From the NCBI GenBank assembly GCA_973895155.1, contig OZ316891.1, positions 4,216,001-4,280,000 on the forward strand: a stretch of DNA of 64,000 nucleotides, in the 5' to 3' direction. Position numbers and translations under genes: made by a program. Each line of letters starts with the position of its first letter. Position 1 is the stretch's first letter. The stretch is from Marsupella aquatica. Its lineage: Eukaryota; Marchantiophyta. Shown one piece after another: positions 1-13,600 of the stretch. Under the pieces are notes generated by a model. That model was not told the origin of the DNA. It searched no databases and saw only the letters and a program-made list of their open reading frames with translations.

Positions 1-720
1 GATCTATTCCCCAAGGACACCGTAACTTACAAATGCTTTGGAGGTGAAAACAACAGACATTATGGTCATTATGATATTGTCTGCAGCCCTGGGGTACGTA
101 CTTCCGCCCCACTTTTTGAGAAATCTACCAGGTCTTTCATTGATTGTTTAACGATTCCTCTGCAATCGAAGTAGTGCTGATCGTTGAACGTTGCTTGCAG
201 GCCAAAGAAGAAATCTTCCCAGTTGTCCTGGACTTTCTTCTTCAAAACGACACGGTGAAAATGCAAGACAAAGAAAAGATTGAAGTTGAAGCCTAACAGA
301 GTTTAAGAGCACCCAATGTTTTCATGCAAGTTACTTGTCCAGTATAAAGTATTTCTGGATGAGGGAGGATGCTTAGATGGACCTGTCAGCAACAAAGTAG
401 TTCGTACCTTATTTAAAGCCACAATCTGTGGTAGATGCAACGAGTAGGAAGTACAAGTTTTGCCATTGCCAGTGGATACCCTTCTAAATGACGAGGGCGA
501 AAATTTGAGACACCTGTGCAGATGGGGCCCTGAAGGTCGGATACATATTGACAGGCAAACCATCAATGGCAAGATACGTTTGTAGGAGGTGGTCCAATGT
601 CATTTTGGAAAGGAATTGCGTGTGAAGGGAAATTCGAAGGACATGCTGCTCTTGTTCTGTGGCCCTAGCAAGAGTAGCAAGGACGTTCTAGACAAGTTGC
701 AGCAAGATAGGGTTTACTGA
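1..720 (+). other. Coding-like but decayed stretch, unidentified
   Basis: Short open stretches on the plus strand look exon-like. Around 201-295 an open stretch follows a TTGCAG acceptor-like site and ends in a stop, and around 450-590 a further open stretch is interrupted by stops. No known domain could be named. It may be the tail of a gene entering from the left or an old pseudogene. Confidence is low because the frame is repeatedly broken. Confidence 0.2.
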
Positions 721-3164
721 TTTCTTCATCTGGCAACGGAAGGTATTTAAGATTAATTCTCGTTCTCGATCAGAAGAACTCTTATGAGCGATTTTATTTC
801 ATGAAACTATTGCTCTCATATTTGGATGAAGTTGTTGTGCTTCAAATGTTTGAAAGCTATGCTCTTGAACAGGATCTAATGAATCCGCCTTTGGAATACA
901 ACAACTTTATTCAAAGATCAGAAAAGTAGTTTCAACAATCCATGGTAACATTTGTCAAACTCTTATTCGTAGGAGAGTTGTGTTTATGACTCCATACACC
1001 TGAAGAGCCTCCTGCCCACCTCAGTTGGTCCTTTCCAGGATTGAGCATGTGCCCTGTCCGAACCACAGATGATGGGTTCTGCAATAATGGACTGGACTGG
1101 AACTACATACATAATTTGAACCCTAACTATCGCCTTCTGTTTTCTGCCATCTAAGTGGGCAATTGACCTAGTACTCAATAGGGGTCTCAAGGCCTAACAA
1201 CATAAGGCCCTCCTGTAAAACTCAAGTATTATGGGAACCCCTGAAAAAATTATGGGAGGATGGAGAGCCTCGGGTCTCAATTTTACTTATAACTTCCTGC
1301 AACTTAGGCGCCAATCCATAACTTACGAAACTTAAGAGACTCGGAAAGTAGGGACTAAATGCATGTGGGCTTTGTGCAGGTGACCCTTGACCCAGAATCA
1401 AGGAAAAATGATATCTACAACTAAAATACCCCATCCTGCCAAAAGGTGGGATCTTTTATTTACAAACTCATAAAAAAGCAAGAACCAATTGTGATCCTTC
1501 ATCCAAAATTTTTTCACACCATCAGATCTATCCATACACCTTATCTAAAATAAATATCTGTCTAAGCTGCCATTTTGATAGGAACTGACTCGAGTTCCTG
1601 GCTTTTATTTAGAAAGCCTTACTAGGGTTAGTTTATCGTGGATTACATTAGGACAAGATCCGTTTACTTTAGGCCCATCTTGGCCCCTAGGGGTATAGGT
1701 TGGAGGGAGAGTTCTTCACATGTATTTTCTCATGAGCTATGGATACTTCAGGAGTTTCTCCATCGTGGTGTCTTGTTGGTGTAGTGTGAGATTGAACGCT
1801 CTCATGTTCTGCATTGATGTCTAGTCCGGAGCCTATGGTGTCTTACACCTTTAGCTTTGCTTGCACCTACCCAAGATAAAAAACTTAATTAGAAAATTTT
1901 GAAAAACTTTTATGTATAAAGAAAACACAAAAATTAATCCGTGGACCCCCAATGTTTGTCTGATGAAGTGAAATCAATTTTAAGCAAGGCAGTAACCCAT
2001 GGTTTTGAGTCTCCCAGTGGTCTTGGTGTGTGCTCGTACAAAAGAGAACACTCGAAAGATAGAGTAGATCGATCTGGTTGAGATGACCTCTTTGGTTTAT
2101 CAAATGAAAGGTTGAATGTGGAGGAATTGAGTTTTTAATGTTTTCGCTTACACATTGGAGACATCGTGTTTCTACCATTCCTAATTGATTGTTTGTGAGT
2201 TACGTTGAGCATTACAGCCACAAGACAGATCAGAGGACAACACTCAACTGTTGGTGGACGAGCGCTTGTCGTTTCGGTGGATGGAACGCACGAAACAGAC
2301 AAGCCATCACTTCACATGAAGGTTTTGTAGTTTTTTTTTAATTTAAGAACACTATGGTGTGAGGAGGAGACCAACGATTGTTTCTTTGACATAAAGGCTA
2401 CATTTGGCATCAACCTGTGTTCAGAGTGAGCTTCAGTTGAAGCCTGGAGGGACGCAAACAATTCAAGCCAAGAAGCAAGCATTGCAGACAAGCGATGATG
2501 ACATAATCAAAGAAATCATTTTGCAACGGCTAAGTTTGTGACGGTGATGGGATTGTGACATCTCTTCATTGAAAAGGGAGGTGGGTATTTTCTGATGTTG
2601 CATTTCTTGAGTCGGTGACGGTTCTTTAAGTGTGCAAGTTATACGATTATACAATATCCACCATTCACCTCACAACTCAAACTCAAACTCAGAATTCAGC
2701 GAAGATCGCTCTGGACCTCCGTTTCTTCGATGCAATGTGACAGAATGACAATCCCCTGTTCACAATCATCTCTCGTTTGTATCTCTCTCATCAAAAGAGA
2801 GAGGATCAGGTATGAGCCGTTACTTACTTACGTTATTTTAGAGACACTTATCTAACTAATTACATAGTAAACAATTTAAAAACACTCGAAAGGTAACTAA
2901 TATGGTTACAGTGAAAAAATGACATCTCTTCCTTTGTATTCTGGTTTTTTTTACACTTAATACTTACGGCATGGTGCCCCATAATTTACACAGATATGAA
3001 CACAAACATGACAAGTACCTTTTTGTTTTCCAGAAAACCTGCTATCCTGGTGCTAGGGAATTTGCAAGGGACCCCTAATGGGAGTCCGTAAATATTTATA
3101 CCTCTGAAAATTTAAAACTAAGAAAAAACCATACTTGTTCTTGTCACTTGGTTGTGGTTGGACT
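721..3164. other. Non-genic stretch with repeat remnants
   Basis: No convincing coding frame, RNA gene or intact element was seen. Stop codons are frequent in all frames. The stretch contains one half of a dispersed repeat at 1480-1600 (listed separately). Around 2660-2815 there is a pyrimidine-rich segment with CTCTCTCATC-type runs that resembles a plant 5' leader, but no gene follows it. Confidence 0.4.
1480..1600 (+). repeat. Dispersed repeat, copy 1 (part A)
   Basis: This block shares an ordered series of words with 38340-38465: TTCATCCAAA, then TTTTTCACACCATCA, then ATCTATCC, TACACC and AAGCTGCC. Spacing is similar in both places. The two are clearly homologous though diverged. Part B of the same family lies at 3165-3340. 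The element class is not known. Confidence 0.6.
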
Positions 3165-3345
3165 CTATGATGTGGTGGTCGCTATCTCGCATCACCAAGT
3201 TCTATGTGCAATGCACGATTATTGATCACGATCACAACAACTATATAATCGGGATCACACACCCAACTACATAGCAAAGCTTAAATGTTTTTGTCCTAGA
3301 CATATTTTCTTGCCTAGACATGTCTTGCCTTGACATGTGGGTGTT
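3165..3345 (+). repeat. Dispersed repeat, copy 1 (part B) with satellite seed
   Basis: It matches 38588-38780 in ordered words (TTGGACTCTATGATG, GGTGGTCGC/GGTGGCCGT, CTATGTGCAATGCACGA against CTATGCGCACCGCACGA, GGGATCA). At its right end it carries two or three short units of the form CTTGCCTTGACATGT. Those units resemble the unit that is greatly expanded at the equivalent place in the second copy (38.79-39.86 kb). Confidence 0.6.
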
Positions 3346-4189
3346 ATTTTATTCAAGGATCTGACATTCTTATGACTGTGCAAGGAAGTCCACAACATAT
3401 ATCTCACTCTGTATTTCAAATCTCATTGTTGGAACTGCAAAAGAAAGGACAATAAATGCATCACACTTTGCAAACCTCAATCTTTTTTATAGCAAAGTAT
3501 GACACTTCACATTCTAGTCTTCTTATTTAGTGTCCACTCTTGACCTCCTGGGCCCTCACCATGTAAACTGATGGAACTTACATGAGAGCAGACCCCACCC
3601 CTTTTTACCCTTTGTTATTTTATTTTGCCTTTTTTGCCAATTTTGGTTTGCCCTCTCTGTTTATTTTTTGTGGGTTATGCTTTGCTGGCTGTTAAGTCTC
3701 TTTGTTCATGTGACCCCAACAGAGTGAAGGTCTCTTCCTCATTATCCCCCCACTCATCTCCTGTCCACCTGCCTGTCTGCTCTCATCCCAACTCATGTTA
3801 GGAATAAATCTAGACTGAACGAGCCAATGTCAACACATGTGAACGACATCCATAGACTCCGACCTTGAAGGTACGTGGTTCACCCCATCTAGGTTACGTC
3901 CACGGCCGTGAGAGAAATCCAATAATACTCTACGCGATTACACCCGCTCCAAAGCCAACATGCTAGAGCTCCTCCTTTCACCTCCCCACTTTCTCCCCTA
4001 GAGATGAACCTTCAAGTGTGAGCGCAAATTTGTGTTCCCCTTGGGTATACCCCCTCCCATGCATGGTCTATGCGAACCTGGAACTAAAACTAGTGCTATC
4101 ATAGTCTACTAAAGTCTAGCTAGTATTATGGAAGTAAATACTTTACACTAGAGGCATAAACTAACAATTCAGACTTGAGAAGATGTGGA
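3346..4189. other. Non-genic stretch
   Basis: T-rich, stop-rich sequence with no supported gene, RNA or intact mobile element. Nothing further was recognised. Confidence 0.4.
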
Positions 4190-4930
4190 TGATTTCATGG
4201 TGTCTATGCCCGGTGAAAGTGCAACTCTGCCCCTATCAGTTGGTGGCATGGGTGTTCATTGATGGTTTTTGTTGTCCCTTGTGTTTTTCTTGGTGACTGG
4301 GCATAGGTGGCTCATGACATATGTGATATGGTGGCACCCATTGTTTGGGAGTTGGGATACTATGGCGCAATGGAGCAACGACATGCGCTTCTACCAAAGG
4401 ATAGTGTTCTTGATAGGTGACGACCAATTTTATCATTTCTTGGGCAGGAGTTCATGCTCTGGCTAGAGGATGTGAGCATTGCTGATCCTACTAGCAAGGG
4501 GCAAGTTGTAGGCAACAAAAGAAGCCCAATTCTAAGAGGAGACTTCTGTTGCACGCTCTCTTGGGGATTGTTTTACCCCCTTCATTTGGAGGAATTGGGG
4601 GCTCTACACCCTATCTTCAACTATGTCTTGACTTGAGACTTTGTGTAGGGCGGCAATCTTATCCCCCACTTTTTGTTCTTAGTGCCTTCTCTAGACAACG
4701 GGTGTCTGTTGCACTATAGTGGGCTCGGGTATTCACTGTTGTTTGAGGTGACTATTGTTGGAGTTGAGGCTATTGGTTCAGGGCCTCTAGACAATCTGTT
4801 GCACTACTGGGGGCTCAGGCACGCTCAGGCACTCACTATTCTTGACGCATTCACTATGCTTTGAGTTGAGACTTTTGGTTTTTAGGGTCTAGACGAGGCA
4901 TTCACTTTGAGTTGAGACTATTGGTTTGTA
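4190..4930 (+). repeat. Diverged dispersed repeat, partner of 16.8-17.4 kb
   Basis: Several blocks recur in the same order at 16790-17390. These include a block with TCTTGGGC-GGAG followed by CCTACTAG, and a block with GTCTGTTGC followed by GGCATTCACTGTT or GGTATTCACTGTT. Small overlapping open frames on both strands are not conserved in type and look accidental. The repeat class is unknown. Confidence 0.4.
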
Positions 4931-5154
4931 GGGCCTCTAGATAAATTACTCTATACAATTTCTGGAACCAAACTCGAAACGCCACAGCTCGAGAAGCAGA
5001 TTTCATTCGATTCAATTTTTGGTCTTCATTGAGGCCGAGTCGGAGGCAATAGTGTGATTCTATGTGCTGTATTCTTTTCCAGTGGGACAATTGAGGATGA
5101 GAAGGGCACCAAGAAAAGAGGTTGTTGCTCTTCATTCTCGAGATCTTTGTTAGC

Positions 5155-6435
5155 ATGGCCAGCTCAAGTGAAGGGCACGCCATCCACAGGAACTATTTCG
5201 ATGAGTTGGGTTGTGAGGTTGTGGCACGAATTTTCTCCTCTTTGCCGCCAATCTCACTTGCTCATTGCACCGCCGTTTGCTCTTCATGGCATGATATCAT
5301 CACCTCCTCAACCAGTCTCTGGAGGAGCGCATACTTTCTCGATCATAGAAGACTGAGGCCAATTAGAATCGAAACCGAGGAGAATGAGAAAGAGGAGGAG
5401 AAAGAGGAGGAGAAAGAGGCAGATGATGTGGACTTTCGGACTCGGTACGTTGATGAGGAGCAGAGGACAAGGCTTGCAATTGGTCCGGTCTCTACACATT
5501 CATTGAGGGCCCATTCTGGACGAGTGAGTTGTTGCAGGATGGTCATGGGGCAGGTGGTCAGTGGCTCCTCTGACGGGACAATCAAAGTGTGGTGTGCAGG
5601 AAAGACGGGAAAATTGTGGTGTGGTGTCACATACAAAGTTCCTGAGAAGGCACTACCTGTGGTTCAAGTTGAGTTTGACGGAAATAAGGTCATGGGAGCA
5701 GCTGGAAAGGATGTGTTTGTATGGAGCCGGACTGGGAACAGACGCTTGCTGAAACGGATGGGTGGCCAAGTTGAAATCTGTTCAATTTGTGCTGCAGATT
5801 CAGACCTGGCCATGGGTTGTGCTGATGGAACGGTCAGGGTTTTTGATCTCTACAGCGGCAGATGCACTCAAATCTTCAGGAAGCACACAGAGCCTGTCAA
5901 AGGGGTGGTGATGGACATGGCAACACAGTCTATGGCGAGTGGGTCTAGTGATGGGACCGTGCAATTGTTCGATGCACGGTCCGGACAGAGAATTGTGTCC
6001 CTTTTGAGCCCTTCTTCCATGACAGGGATCTCCTGTCTGCATGCAAGTCCTTTGGGCCACAAGCTCTTCGCTGGGTCCGTTGGTGGGCTTTTGTACTGCT
6101 TTGATCTCCGGAATCACAAGACTGTTTGGAATATCCGAGTTGGTAGTCCACTGACTTGCATGGATACTCCGGCCTACTCAAGCTCAGCAATTGGTGTGGG
6201 TGGAGTTGACGGGGCAATTAAGGTTTTTGAAGTGGACTCGGGGAAGCGTATAACAACTTTTCAACTTAAGAGGCCACGACTGCCTAGTTCACCTGTGCTT
6301 GGCATGGCCTTGGGAATAACCAGGTTAATCAGCTGTTATGCAGATTGGAATCTCGTCCACTGGCAATTTGGTGAATCAAATTGCAGCTTGGAAGGGGATG
6401 AATTCGGCCGGATTGTAGTGAAGACTCTCCAGTAG
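5155..6435 (+). CDS. F-box / WD40-repeat protein
   Basis: This single-exon gene encodes 426 aa. The first ATG of the frame, at 5155, is used as the start. Residues about 13-60 form an F-box (conserved LPP, CTAVCSSWHD and a final LWR), which in known proteins binds SKP1 in an SCF ubiquitin ligase. A short Glu/Lys-rich run follows near residues 75-95. From about residue 120 on there are roughly six WD40 blades, with hallmarks such as SGSSDGTIKVW, GCADGTVRVFD, SGSSDGTVQLFD and GGVDGAIKVF. By family knowledge the propeller would recruit a substrate for ubiquitination, but the substrate is unknown. The overall plan resembles plant F-box/WD40 proteins of the At3g52030 type, a resemblance from memory only. 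It lies tail to tail with UFL1. No frameshift or missing blade is obvious. Confidence 0.88.
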   Translation: MASSSEGHAIHRNYFDELGCEVVARIFSSLPPISLAHCTAVCSSWHDIITSSTSLWRSAYFLDHRRLRPIRIETEENEKEEEKEEEKEADDVDFRTRYVDEEQRTRLAIGPVSTHSLRAHSGRVSCCRMVMGQVVSGSSDGTIKVWCAGKTGKLWCGVTYKVPEKALPVVQVEFDGNKVMGAAGKDVFVWSRTGNRRLLKRMGGQVEICSICAADSDLAMGCADGTVRVFDLYSGRCTQIFRKHTEPVKGVVMDMATQSMASGSSDGTVQLFDARSGQRIVSLLSPSSMTGISCLHASPLGHKLFAGSVGGLLYCFDLRNHKTVWNIRVGSPLTCMDTPAYSSSAIGVGGVDGAIKVFEVDSGKRITTFQLKRPRLPSSPVLGMALGITRLISCYADWNLVHWQFGESNCSLEGDEFGRIVVKTLQ

Positions 6436-7655
6436 CCCTAATTTTGTTTTCTGTATGATATAATTTGTAGCTGATGTCCACATGGGTTGAGGGGAAAATG
6501 TGAAGATCATCATATTCTCTATGATCTTAACATTTTTCCGTCAGACTCTACGATCATTTAGTGATCGGTCACACCTACTTCGAAAACGTGGTTTGGGTTG
6601 GCGAGCAGGTCCAAGCCAAGTGGTTTGTTGGTGATCACGCTGTGTAGTATCTTTCACCCAATTCATCAAGGCATTACTTTTAAGTTTTGCCGGTGGACAA
6701 AGTCTAAGAGCGTACAGTTCAACCTCTACGAATCCTAGAAAGTTCAGCCCTACGGCACCCCCAATTTCTCCCAACGAGCACGACACCACGCGAGTGAAGA
6801 TGTGACGCCATCTCAGAGAAAGAAGCAGTTTCCAAGGGTCTTGTGGACCGTTGTAACAAAATTACTTGACACGGTTCTCGCAAAGCTTGATTGTAAAACC
6901 TTGTTGGCCTAAGGGTAAGCACATGGCCTGATCAGTGGAAGCATCAGAGATCACACGTTACCAAAACAGTGCCCGTCACATATCTTTTGTCCATGGATGA
7001 TTAACGACACTTTAAACGCGAGATAAATTTACATCTTTCCACATTTGGCTGCTTCGTTGGCCGTTGTCCACGATAAGTTTTCTCTACTTGATCTAGACTA
7101 AACTTGGTTCTGTGGCTACAACCCTGGACTCCATAGATCGATGATATCCATACTCTCCAATAGGAGTCCGTAACACTAAAGTACAGCCGTCCTTCCAAAA
7201 GCAATTGTCAAGAGCATGCTTCCTGCGCATATATCAGTGGTGCCATGTGTGTTGAAAGCTGAAGACTACTTCGATTGGAGCCATTTTTGAGTAACCATCT
7301 TTTTCAATATGACCATTGATTGCAACCTTGGACAATATTGATCAGGAACGGCAAGTTTCTACCTTTATCGACTAGTTACTCCGCATCACCTGCAAGCAGA
7401 ACATGAATAAGAAACTAAGAAAATCATAATCTCCGCGTCACCTGCAAGCGGAACATGAATAAGAAACTAAATAAATCATGATCCGTGGGCCATCACCGCA
7501 GGCAGAAAGAAACAATCCTGTAAGCTAAGACGGTGGAAAACAAAAAATAAAAATGCAGGAGTCAATTTTGCGGCACACACTCACCAAAGTCTTTTTAGAG
7601 AACTTGCAATATCTAGCGCAAACAGTGGTCGTGAAACAGGATGCGTCGCAAAACT
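6436..7655. other. Convergent intergenic region
   Basis: This spacer holds the 3' flanks of the F-box/WD40 gene (left, +) and UFL1 (right, -). Small open frames here match no family. A 52-bp tandem duplication at 7379-7482 is listed separately. No polyadenylation site could be assigned with confidence. Confidence 0.5.
7379..7482. repeat. 52-bp tandem duplication
   Basis: Two adjacent copies (7379-7430 and 7431-7482) share CACCTGCAAGC, AACATGAATAAGAAACTAA and AAATCAT and differ at only a few positions. They lie just downstream of the UFL1 stop codon, so they may be within its 3' untranslated region. Confidence 0.85.
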
Positions 7656-10600
7656 TCAAGACTTGTTGGGTTTGGCACTTCCTTCAGCTGGAATGACAAT
7701 CGATTTCAGCAAAGGCATGCGTTCTTCCAAAGCTTCCCTTTTCGTTCGTATTCTGTCATTGGTACAATCCTTCTCCTGCATTGACAATTATAATCTTCAG
7801 GGAGACGTGAAAAACAACCAATTATCTGCAATTGAGTACTCTTAAACCCAAAGCAGACTTGCCTAATCATCAATCAGATGTCACAAAAAAATCATGTTTT
7901 TCTTTTTCCTCGTTTTCTATTTAGAACCAATTCACTGTTGCGGCACTCAGTAAACGTCATGCGCAAAGCAAATTCAGCTGTGGCAAAGATCTCGGACTTA
8001 CACCAGGAACAGCGGTAGCTTGCATCGATAGTACTTGGACGGTCGCTTTTTGGTAATCCACCAGCGTTTCGTGGTAGTCATCAGATATACCATCCTGAAC
8101 ACCAGTAAACGATGCGACTCAGCTATGTAATTCCAGACACCTCTCTTGAGTATGTCGGCAAAAAACTTACTCACCTGAAAACATACCTTCATCATACGTG
8201 AGGGGAATCCCATGTACTGCTATGGGTCTCTAAACTTGTCCCAAACACCAAAAAGAACACGGCAAAAAACAGCTCTGGCGGCCTATAAGTCATGTCGGCA
8301 AACATTCAGCTGGATCTGTAACTAACAGAATTGGAGATGCCAAAAACTCACCTTTAGACGCGCAACAGCAGCTGCTAGTGCCCTTCCTGGAGCTTGCAAA
8401 GCCCGGTCGTGAACCTGTCAAAATTCCAAATTCTGCTTCAATTCCTCATCCTCATATTCCAGCATTTAACGAAAAACAGTTTGGAAGAAATAAATTCACA
8501 ACTCTTATCAACCTGTATGGATACACATTACTTTACGAGGCTTATGGACCTACCTGGATAAAGAGCAGAGCCACAACTTTGGGCAGCAGAGCAATTGGAT
8601 CGGTCTCTCCATCAACTTCTACTGTCAATGCCTGAAATTCAACCCATCAACATATGTAATATCCGTTATTAAATATACGACTCGAGTCATAAAGGTCTAT
8701 ACAGGATTACAGATATAGTAAGTTCCGTCTACCACTTCCGTTCACCAACCCAATCAATTAACATGACGCTTCCAACTGTTTGCCGAGGTATTGCTAAGCA
8801 GATTAGTTGGAGGAGTGCTGCACAATGAAATCTTTGACGACTATACTTCAGCATCTTCAAAGCAGCAAAACTCAATGGATTCCTAGATGAGTGCCTAGAT
8901 GAGTGCAAACCTTGCGATGGGAATGGAGCAGAGATCTTTCTGATTTCTTGTCTAATTTCTTCAGCCGAAGACCGCTGTACAAAAGGGTACGACTAAAGAT
9001 TAATACTCAGTCCGTGGTCTGCCAATCACCAGATTTAAGTGAAATGACGGATGGCTTTTGCCAAGGCTTGCAATATAAACACGTGGACAGAAATAAAATT
9101 ACAAACGAGCCTGACGCCTTTTACCTTTCTGTTAAGGTAGCTTCCAGAGCCGACTCAAACGCTTCAACACTCTGTCCAAATTTACAGCATCACATCAGGG
9201 ATGACCAAAGTAAAGAATTATGGTAAAGAACACAACTCTATGGATATTGTGAGAAGACTGGATTCATGCCTCACCCGGTCAATGACTGCCTTTACCTACC
9301 AGACAAGACCCACAAATAACCAGAGGCCATTTAACATATCCTTGCTGTTCTAAGACCAACCTTGCCCTCGGATGCCTCCACCAATTCCACTGCCCTTGTT
9401 GATATGGTAGCTCCAGGCATATTTTTAGCCTGAGAAACACAACCACGAGCAAAGGTTGTGTAGCTGTCAGTAAATCCGAAATATGTAGTCAAGAAATTTT
9501 CTATCACCCTCATTGGTGCGCATGATTATCAGTCACTAACAATCAGAATGATAAAGAAGAAAACCCGACACACAATGACCATCTTCCCCTTGGAGGGATG
9601 ACGTAGCAAAGATCGTCCCTATTTTCTACTCATACAAGAAGTCCCGGTAACACTAATCTCAAGACAAAGGCCTTAAACTAGATGGGAGAGCAAAAACCTA
9701 CCAGCGACATGCGCTGCCCACTACTCAACGGGTCAGAGGATGGTGAACCTTCGTGACCTCCAACGCTCTCTCCCTCTGCTATTTTTCTCTCCAGGTCCTG
9801 CCATTAGAATCAGTCAGAACAGGTTCTGAGAGGTCTCATTTGTAGTGATGTAGTTCCTTATCAAGCTCACCAAATGTACAGGCACCCAGAAAATTGCAGC
9901 ACAAGGAGTATTGAGAAACATTTACCTGAGACGTGAGAAACAAATCAACAATCTCTGCAGCTGTTGTCCGCAGAAGATGTCTATGGAGGATAACCTGTCA
10001 TGAAGTCAACACAACAACAGCCTATGGATCATCTGTAACTTGGAACGGAGCAGTAGTGATAGGGGAGTGGTTGACCCATAACAACAGTCAACGCATGGGA
10101 TGAACTACCACATAGGTTGCAAATTCAAGAATGAAAAGTTCTTTGGTGCTTGGAAAGCACGTTAACAGGACATCCGTTAGTGAGCTTTTCAACTCACAAG
10201 GGCACCTACGTCCTACCCTACTTCCCCACATTTCAGAGGTGCACAGAAAGAGTATAAATTATTGTGTTAAATCCAGCAGTCAAGGGCATAGGGAAATCAT
10301 TGCCAGACCACACATTCAAAAATATTTAGATGCCATATGGTTCCTCCAAAGAAAAGCCACTCGACCGTATTCACAAAGCAAGCAGGCAATACTTACAGTT
10401 GTTCCATTATCCTCCTCAAAAAGATCCAGAGCACGTTCGAAAAGTTGTAAATTTGCATAAACCTGTGGGGGAAAAACCAATCTCAGAGTCAGAAACACCA
10501 CCACTCAAGACGTAGTGGGATATGATAGTCAGATGCATGAACTAGTTAGATTGATTGCCTGGGGAAGTGAATGGCACAAACCTCATCAATCTTGTGTTGC

Positions 10601-13600
10601 AAATCATCGACACGGCGTCTCCTGTCTTCAGAGCTTGCAGAAAACGTGGAACGTTTTGCAGCTATCCAAGTTGAAAGAACTGAAGGTCTCACCCAATCTG
10701 CCAGAGATTTTGCTAAAGCTCCAATCGCTTCGGAATCTTCACCCTCTACAGACAGTAATAGGCAAACAATAAAACAAAATTCAATTTCAATATCTACTAT
10801 TGGCATGAATTGGTAATCCGTTATGTTTAAAAAAGAGACGCTTTTACAAAAACATTGGTTCTCAGTTTTGCCCATCAATGACAACATCACTTCAAATGGA
10901 CCAAATACATACGTTTGACAAAGTCGCACTTAAGGATTTGATATGAAAGTGCTCAGACTCACCAATTCCAGCACTTTCCATGTCAGGATACCATTCCAGG
11001 ATCTTCTCAGTTAGTAACTCTTGTGATGGCACATCACCATCCTCTTTAGCAAGAGATCCTTGGCTTCTTTTAGTAGACCCATTTCCGGATTCTCCTGCAA
11101 GTAGACTTATACCTCCTTTACTCCGTCCACCTTTTCTCTTACTCTTTGAGCCCTTTCCTTTCGGTTCGTCATCTGTTTCGTCTATTACTCTTTCTTTCAC
11201 TGAATTTTGACTGCCCCTTCTCTTCTTCTGGTTCTTACCCTGCACAATATCGTCTCCCTCCACATCTTTTCCAACGCCAATTGAACTGGAACTGCTTGAT
11301 GCACCTCTATCATTGTTGTTACCATCAAACTCAGTCTGTTTGGGTTTCAAAGCCTGTTCTTTGGCAGCCTTTTCTGCCAATATACGGACTTCACCATCAA
11401 GTCTGTCTTTCATTGTCTGCAATTAGAATAACAAATTTGCATTCAGGCGTCAGAAAATAATCAAAATTCTCAGAACCGTTAAAAGGAGTTGTTCAGAAAA
11501 CGCAAGAGGGACTTGAGATCTGTGGATTTGGGATATAGAATGGAAGGGCTTCGGAACATCTAAAAGGACACAAGATGATCAGTTGTGATACAAAAGATTA
11601 CTCGATAAGATGCTGGGTTGTCCTTAAGACTTGAATATTCTGGACCTACCATCGACGGCTGTCATAATTGAAGGTGTAGACAGACTGCAGACGATACATG
11701 AAAGAGTTTACCCATTGATCCTACAAACTATCCGCTCTCATTTCGGCAAAGAGTTTTACTCTATTGCTCATTACAGCGTGCAGTAGTCCATTGAAAGTAA
11801 GGAGCATCTTAGACATTTCAGCGTAGTTGATGACGTTTCTATTGGATTGGCACATGGAAGAATCAAATGTACTCTTTCATCAGATTCAACGTTAGGTTCA
11901 AGTTTCACCCCACAGGCTTCTAGACGTTTGAGAAATGTCCGTCAAAAACCCGTCATCCTTGCTATCAGTGAACATTAGACAATGGAACGAGAGAATAATC
12001 TGAACAACACACCTTAAGAAAGCTGTGGCTAACCACACAGGTTTCAGCCAGAATTACACCAGTCGAGTCCTACAAGATGGAAGTATCAAGATCAGGGATA
12101 TATACATGATCCACAGATAAGTTACTTGATACGGAAAAGAGCAAACTAGAAAATAAGGTTCGTGAGAATGTCGCGAGCAACCTTTTTGGACTTCTGTACA
12201 GAGGGGCATAAATTGAGAAGCATTCCAACGTCCGGAATGCTAAAAGATGGCGGAACAAGCGGCAAGACGTCAAGCCTGAGGATTCCAAATTTATACGAAT
12301 TAGACAAACCAAGAATCAATGGACCCAACTTTCCGTGAAGTTCAGATTCAATGGTGTTCTTCAGAACCGACGAGTGACTTTGGCTTTCAGCAGTTAAAAT
12401 CATGCCCATTCATGAATATGTTATGCTAGATAATATTCAAGTCCATCATCTGCACGCCTTTTTATAGGAAGGAACTTTTGCTAAACGCTTTAGAGTGGAA
12501 GTAAGTCAGCTATCGGAGGCGAAGGACAAGACACGGTTGCATAAGATCTTTGTGGACTGACATACCATCCACCACCATTGAGTGCCTCCTCAGCTGCTGC
12601 ATCTAGAACACTGACCAACGAAGTATGTACAAACACTGTCTCGAGAGCGATACCTTCTGGATATTTTTCCTGCATTAAGATGACCAGATCCGCAAATTTA
12701 GATCTGGAACTTGTGTCTCATCCATAAGAATATGTCACTACATGGAACTCTAGTAGTAACCTCACAAAAGATGATGATGTTGCAAACTAAAGTTAATCAC
12801 AACTTGTAAACTCAGTTCACCCCGCGTTTAACAACCTTCCTCCATTAAAAGAATAAAATCAACACAAACTCCTAAAATAAACTGGAAAAAGATCCGAGAA
12901 TATGAGTTCTCCTCAAACTTAGTAAACCCACCTGAAGGTAGAGCTTTGGCTGAGCTACGACTAGTTTTCGGAGGAAGTCATAGCTGATGTAACCATTCTA
13001 CGCATAAGACAAAATAATGCACAAGTAAGACAATGCTGTAAACCTTGTCTTATATCTTCCAAAACCAGCGAGACATGAGATTCATTGAAGCTAAAATCCT
13101 GGAAAGAAAACTGAACTCGGCCAATGATTCCTTGGCTATAACAACATTTGGACACATAATAGGCATAATCTCTTGGTTACACCAAAGACTTGGTGCTCGG
13201 GTTAAGCTGGACCAAAGACCTGAGAAAAGAAAGCCTCCACACTTTCCCGCTGAGATTGAGTAAACACCTGCAACGGAGTTTTACTGCAGTCAGAATTACA
13301 TGTAACCCCTTTCTTGATGCACTAAACTAATAAATGATTGACCCCATGAATACACCTCTCGGGAAAATGTGAACTGCTGGCTAGTGCGATAAAAAAATAG
13401 TTAGTCAAAAGACCTGTGTAAGCAACAAGGGAAGAGCTCTGCGCACATGCTGGCTCTGGACATTTCAGAAACATCCCAAACCTATGCCTTACCACAGGAA
13501 TCCAAGACGACCCACCCCCTCGAAGTGCACCTGAAACTTCCCCGGCAGCAATGATTCCATTTAGAACAGTCTGAAACAGGCCTGGAACTACGCCACTTGA

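Noticed and set aside
6880-6990. Possible tRNA gene (A-box-like TGGCCTAAGGG)
   Set aside because: No convincing B box, anticodon arm or acceptor stem could be paired by eye.
10131-10460. Plus-strand open frame of 109 codons
   Set aside because: It overlaps a UFL1 exon and introns on the minus strand and has no recognisable domain.
12122-12181. Continuation of UFL1 exon 7 through an additional open stretch
   Set aside because: It reaches an in-frame TAG, and no donor there preserves phase with the next exon. The AAG/GTTGCT donor at 12182 joins in frame and gives better family agreement.
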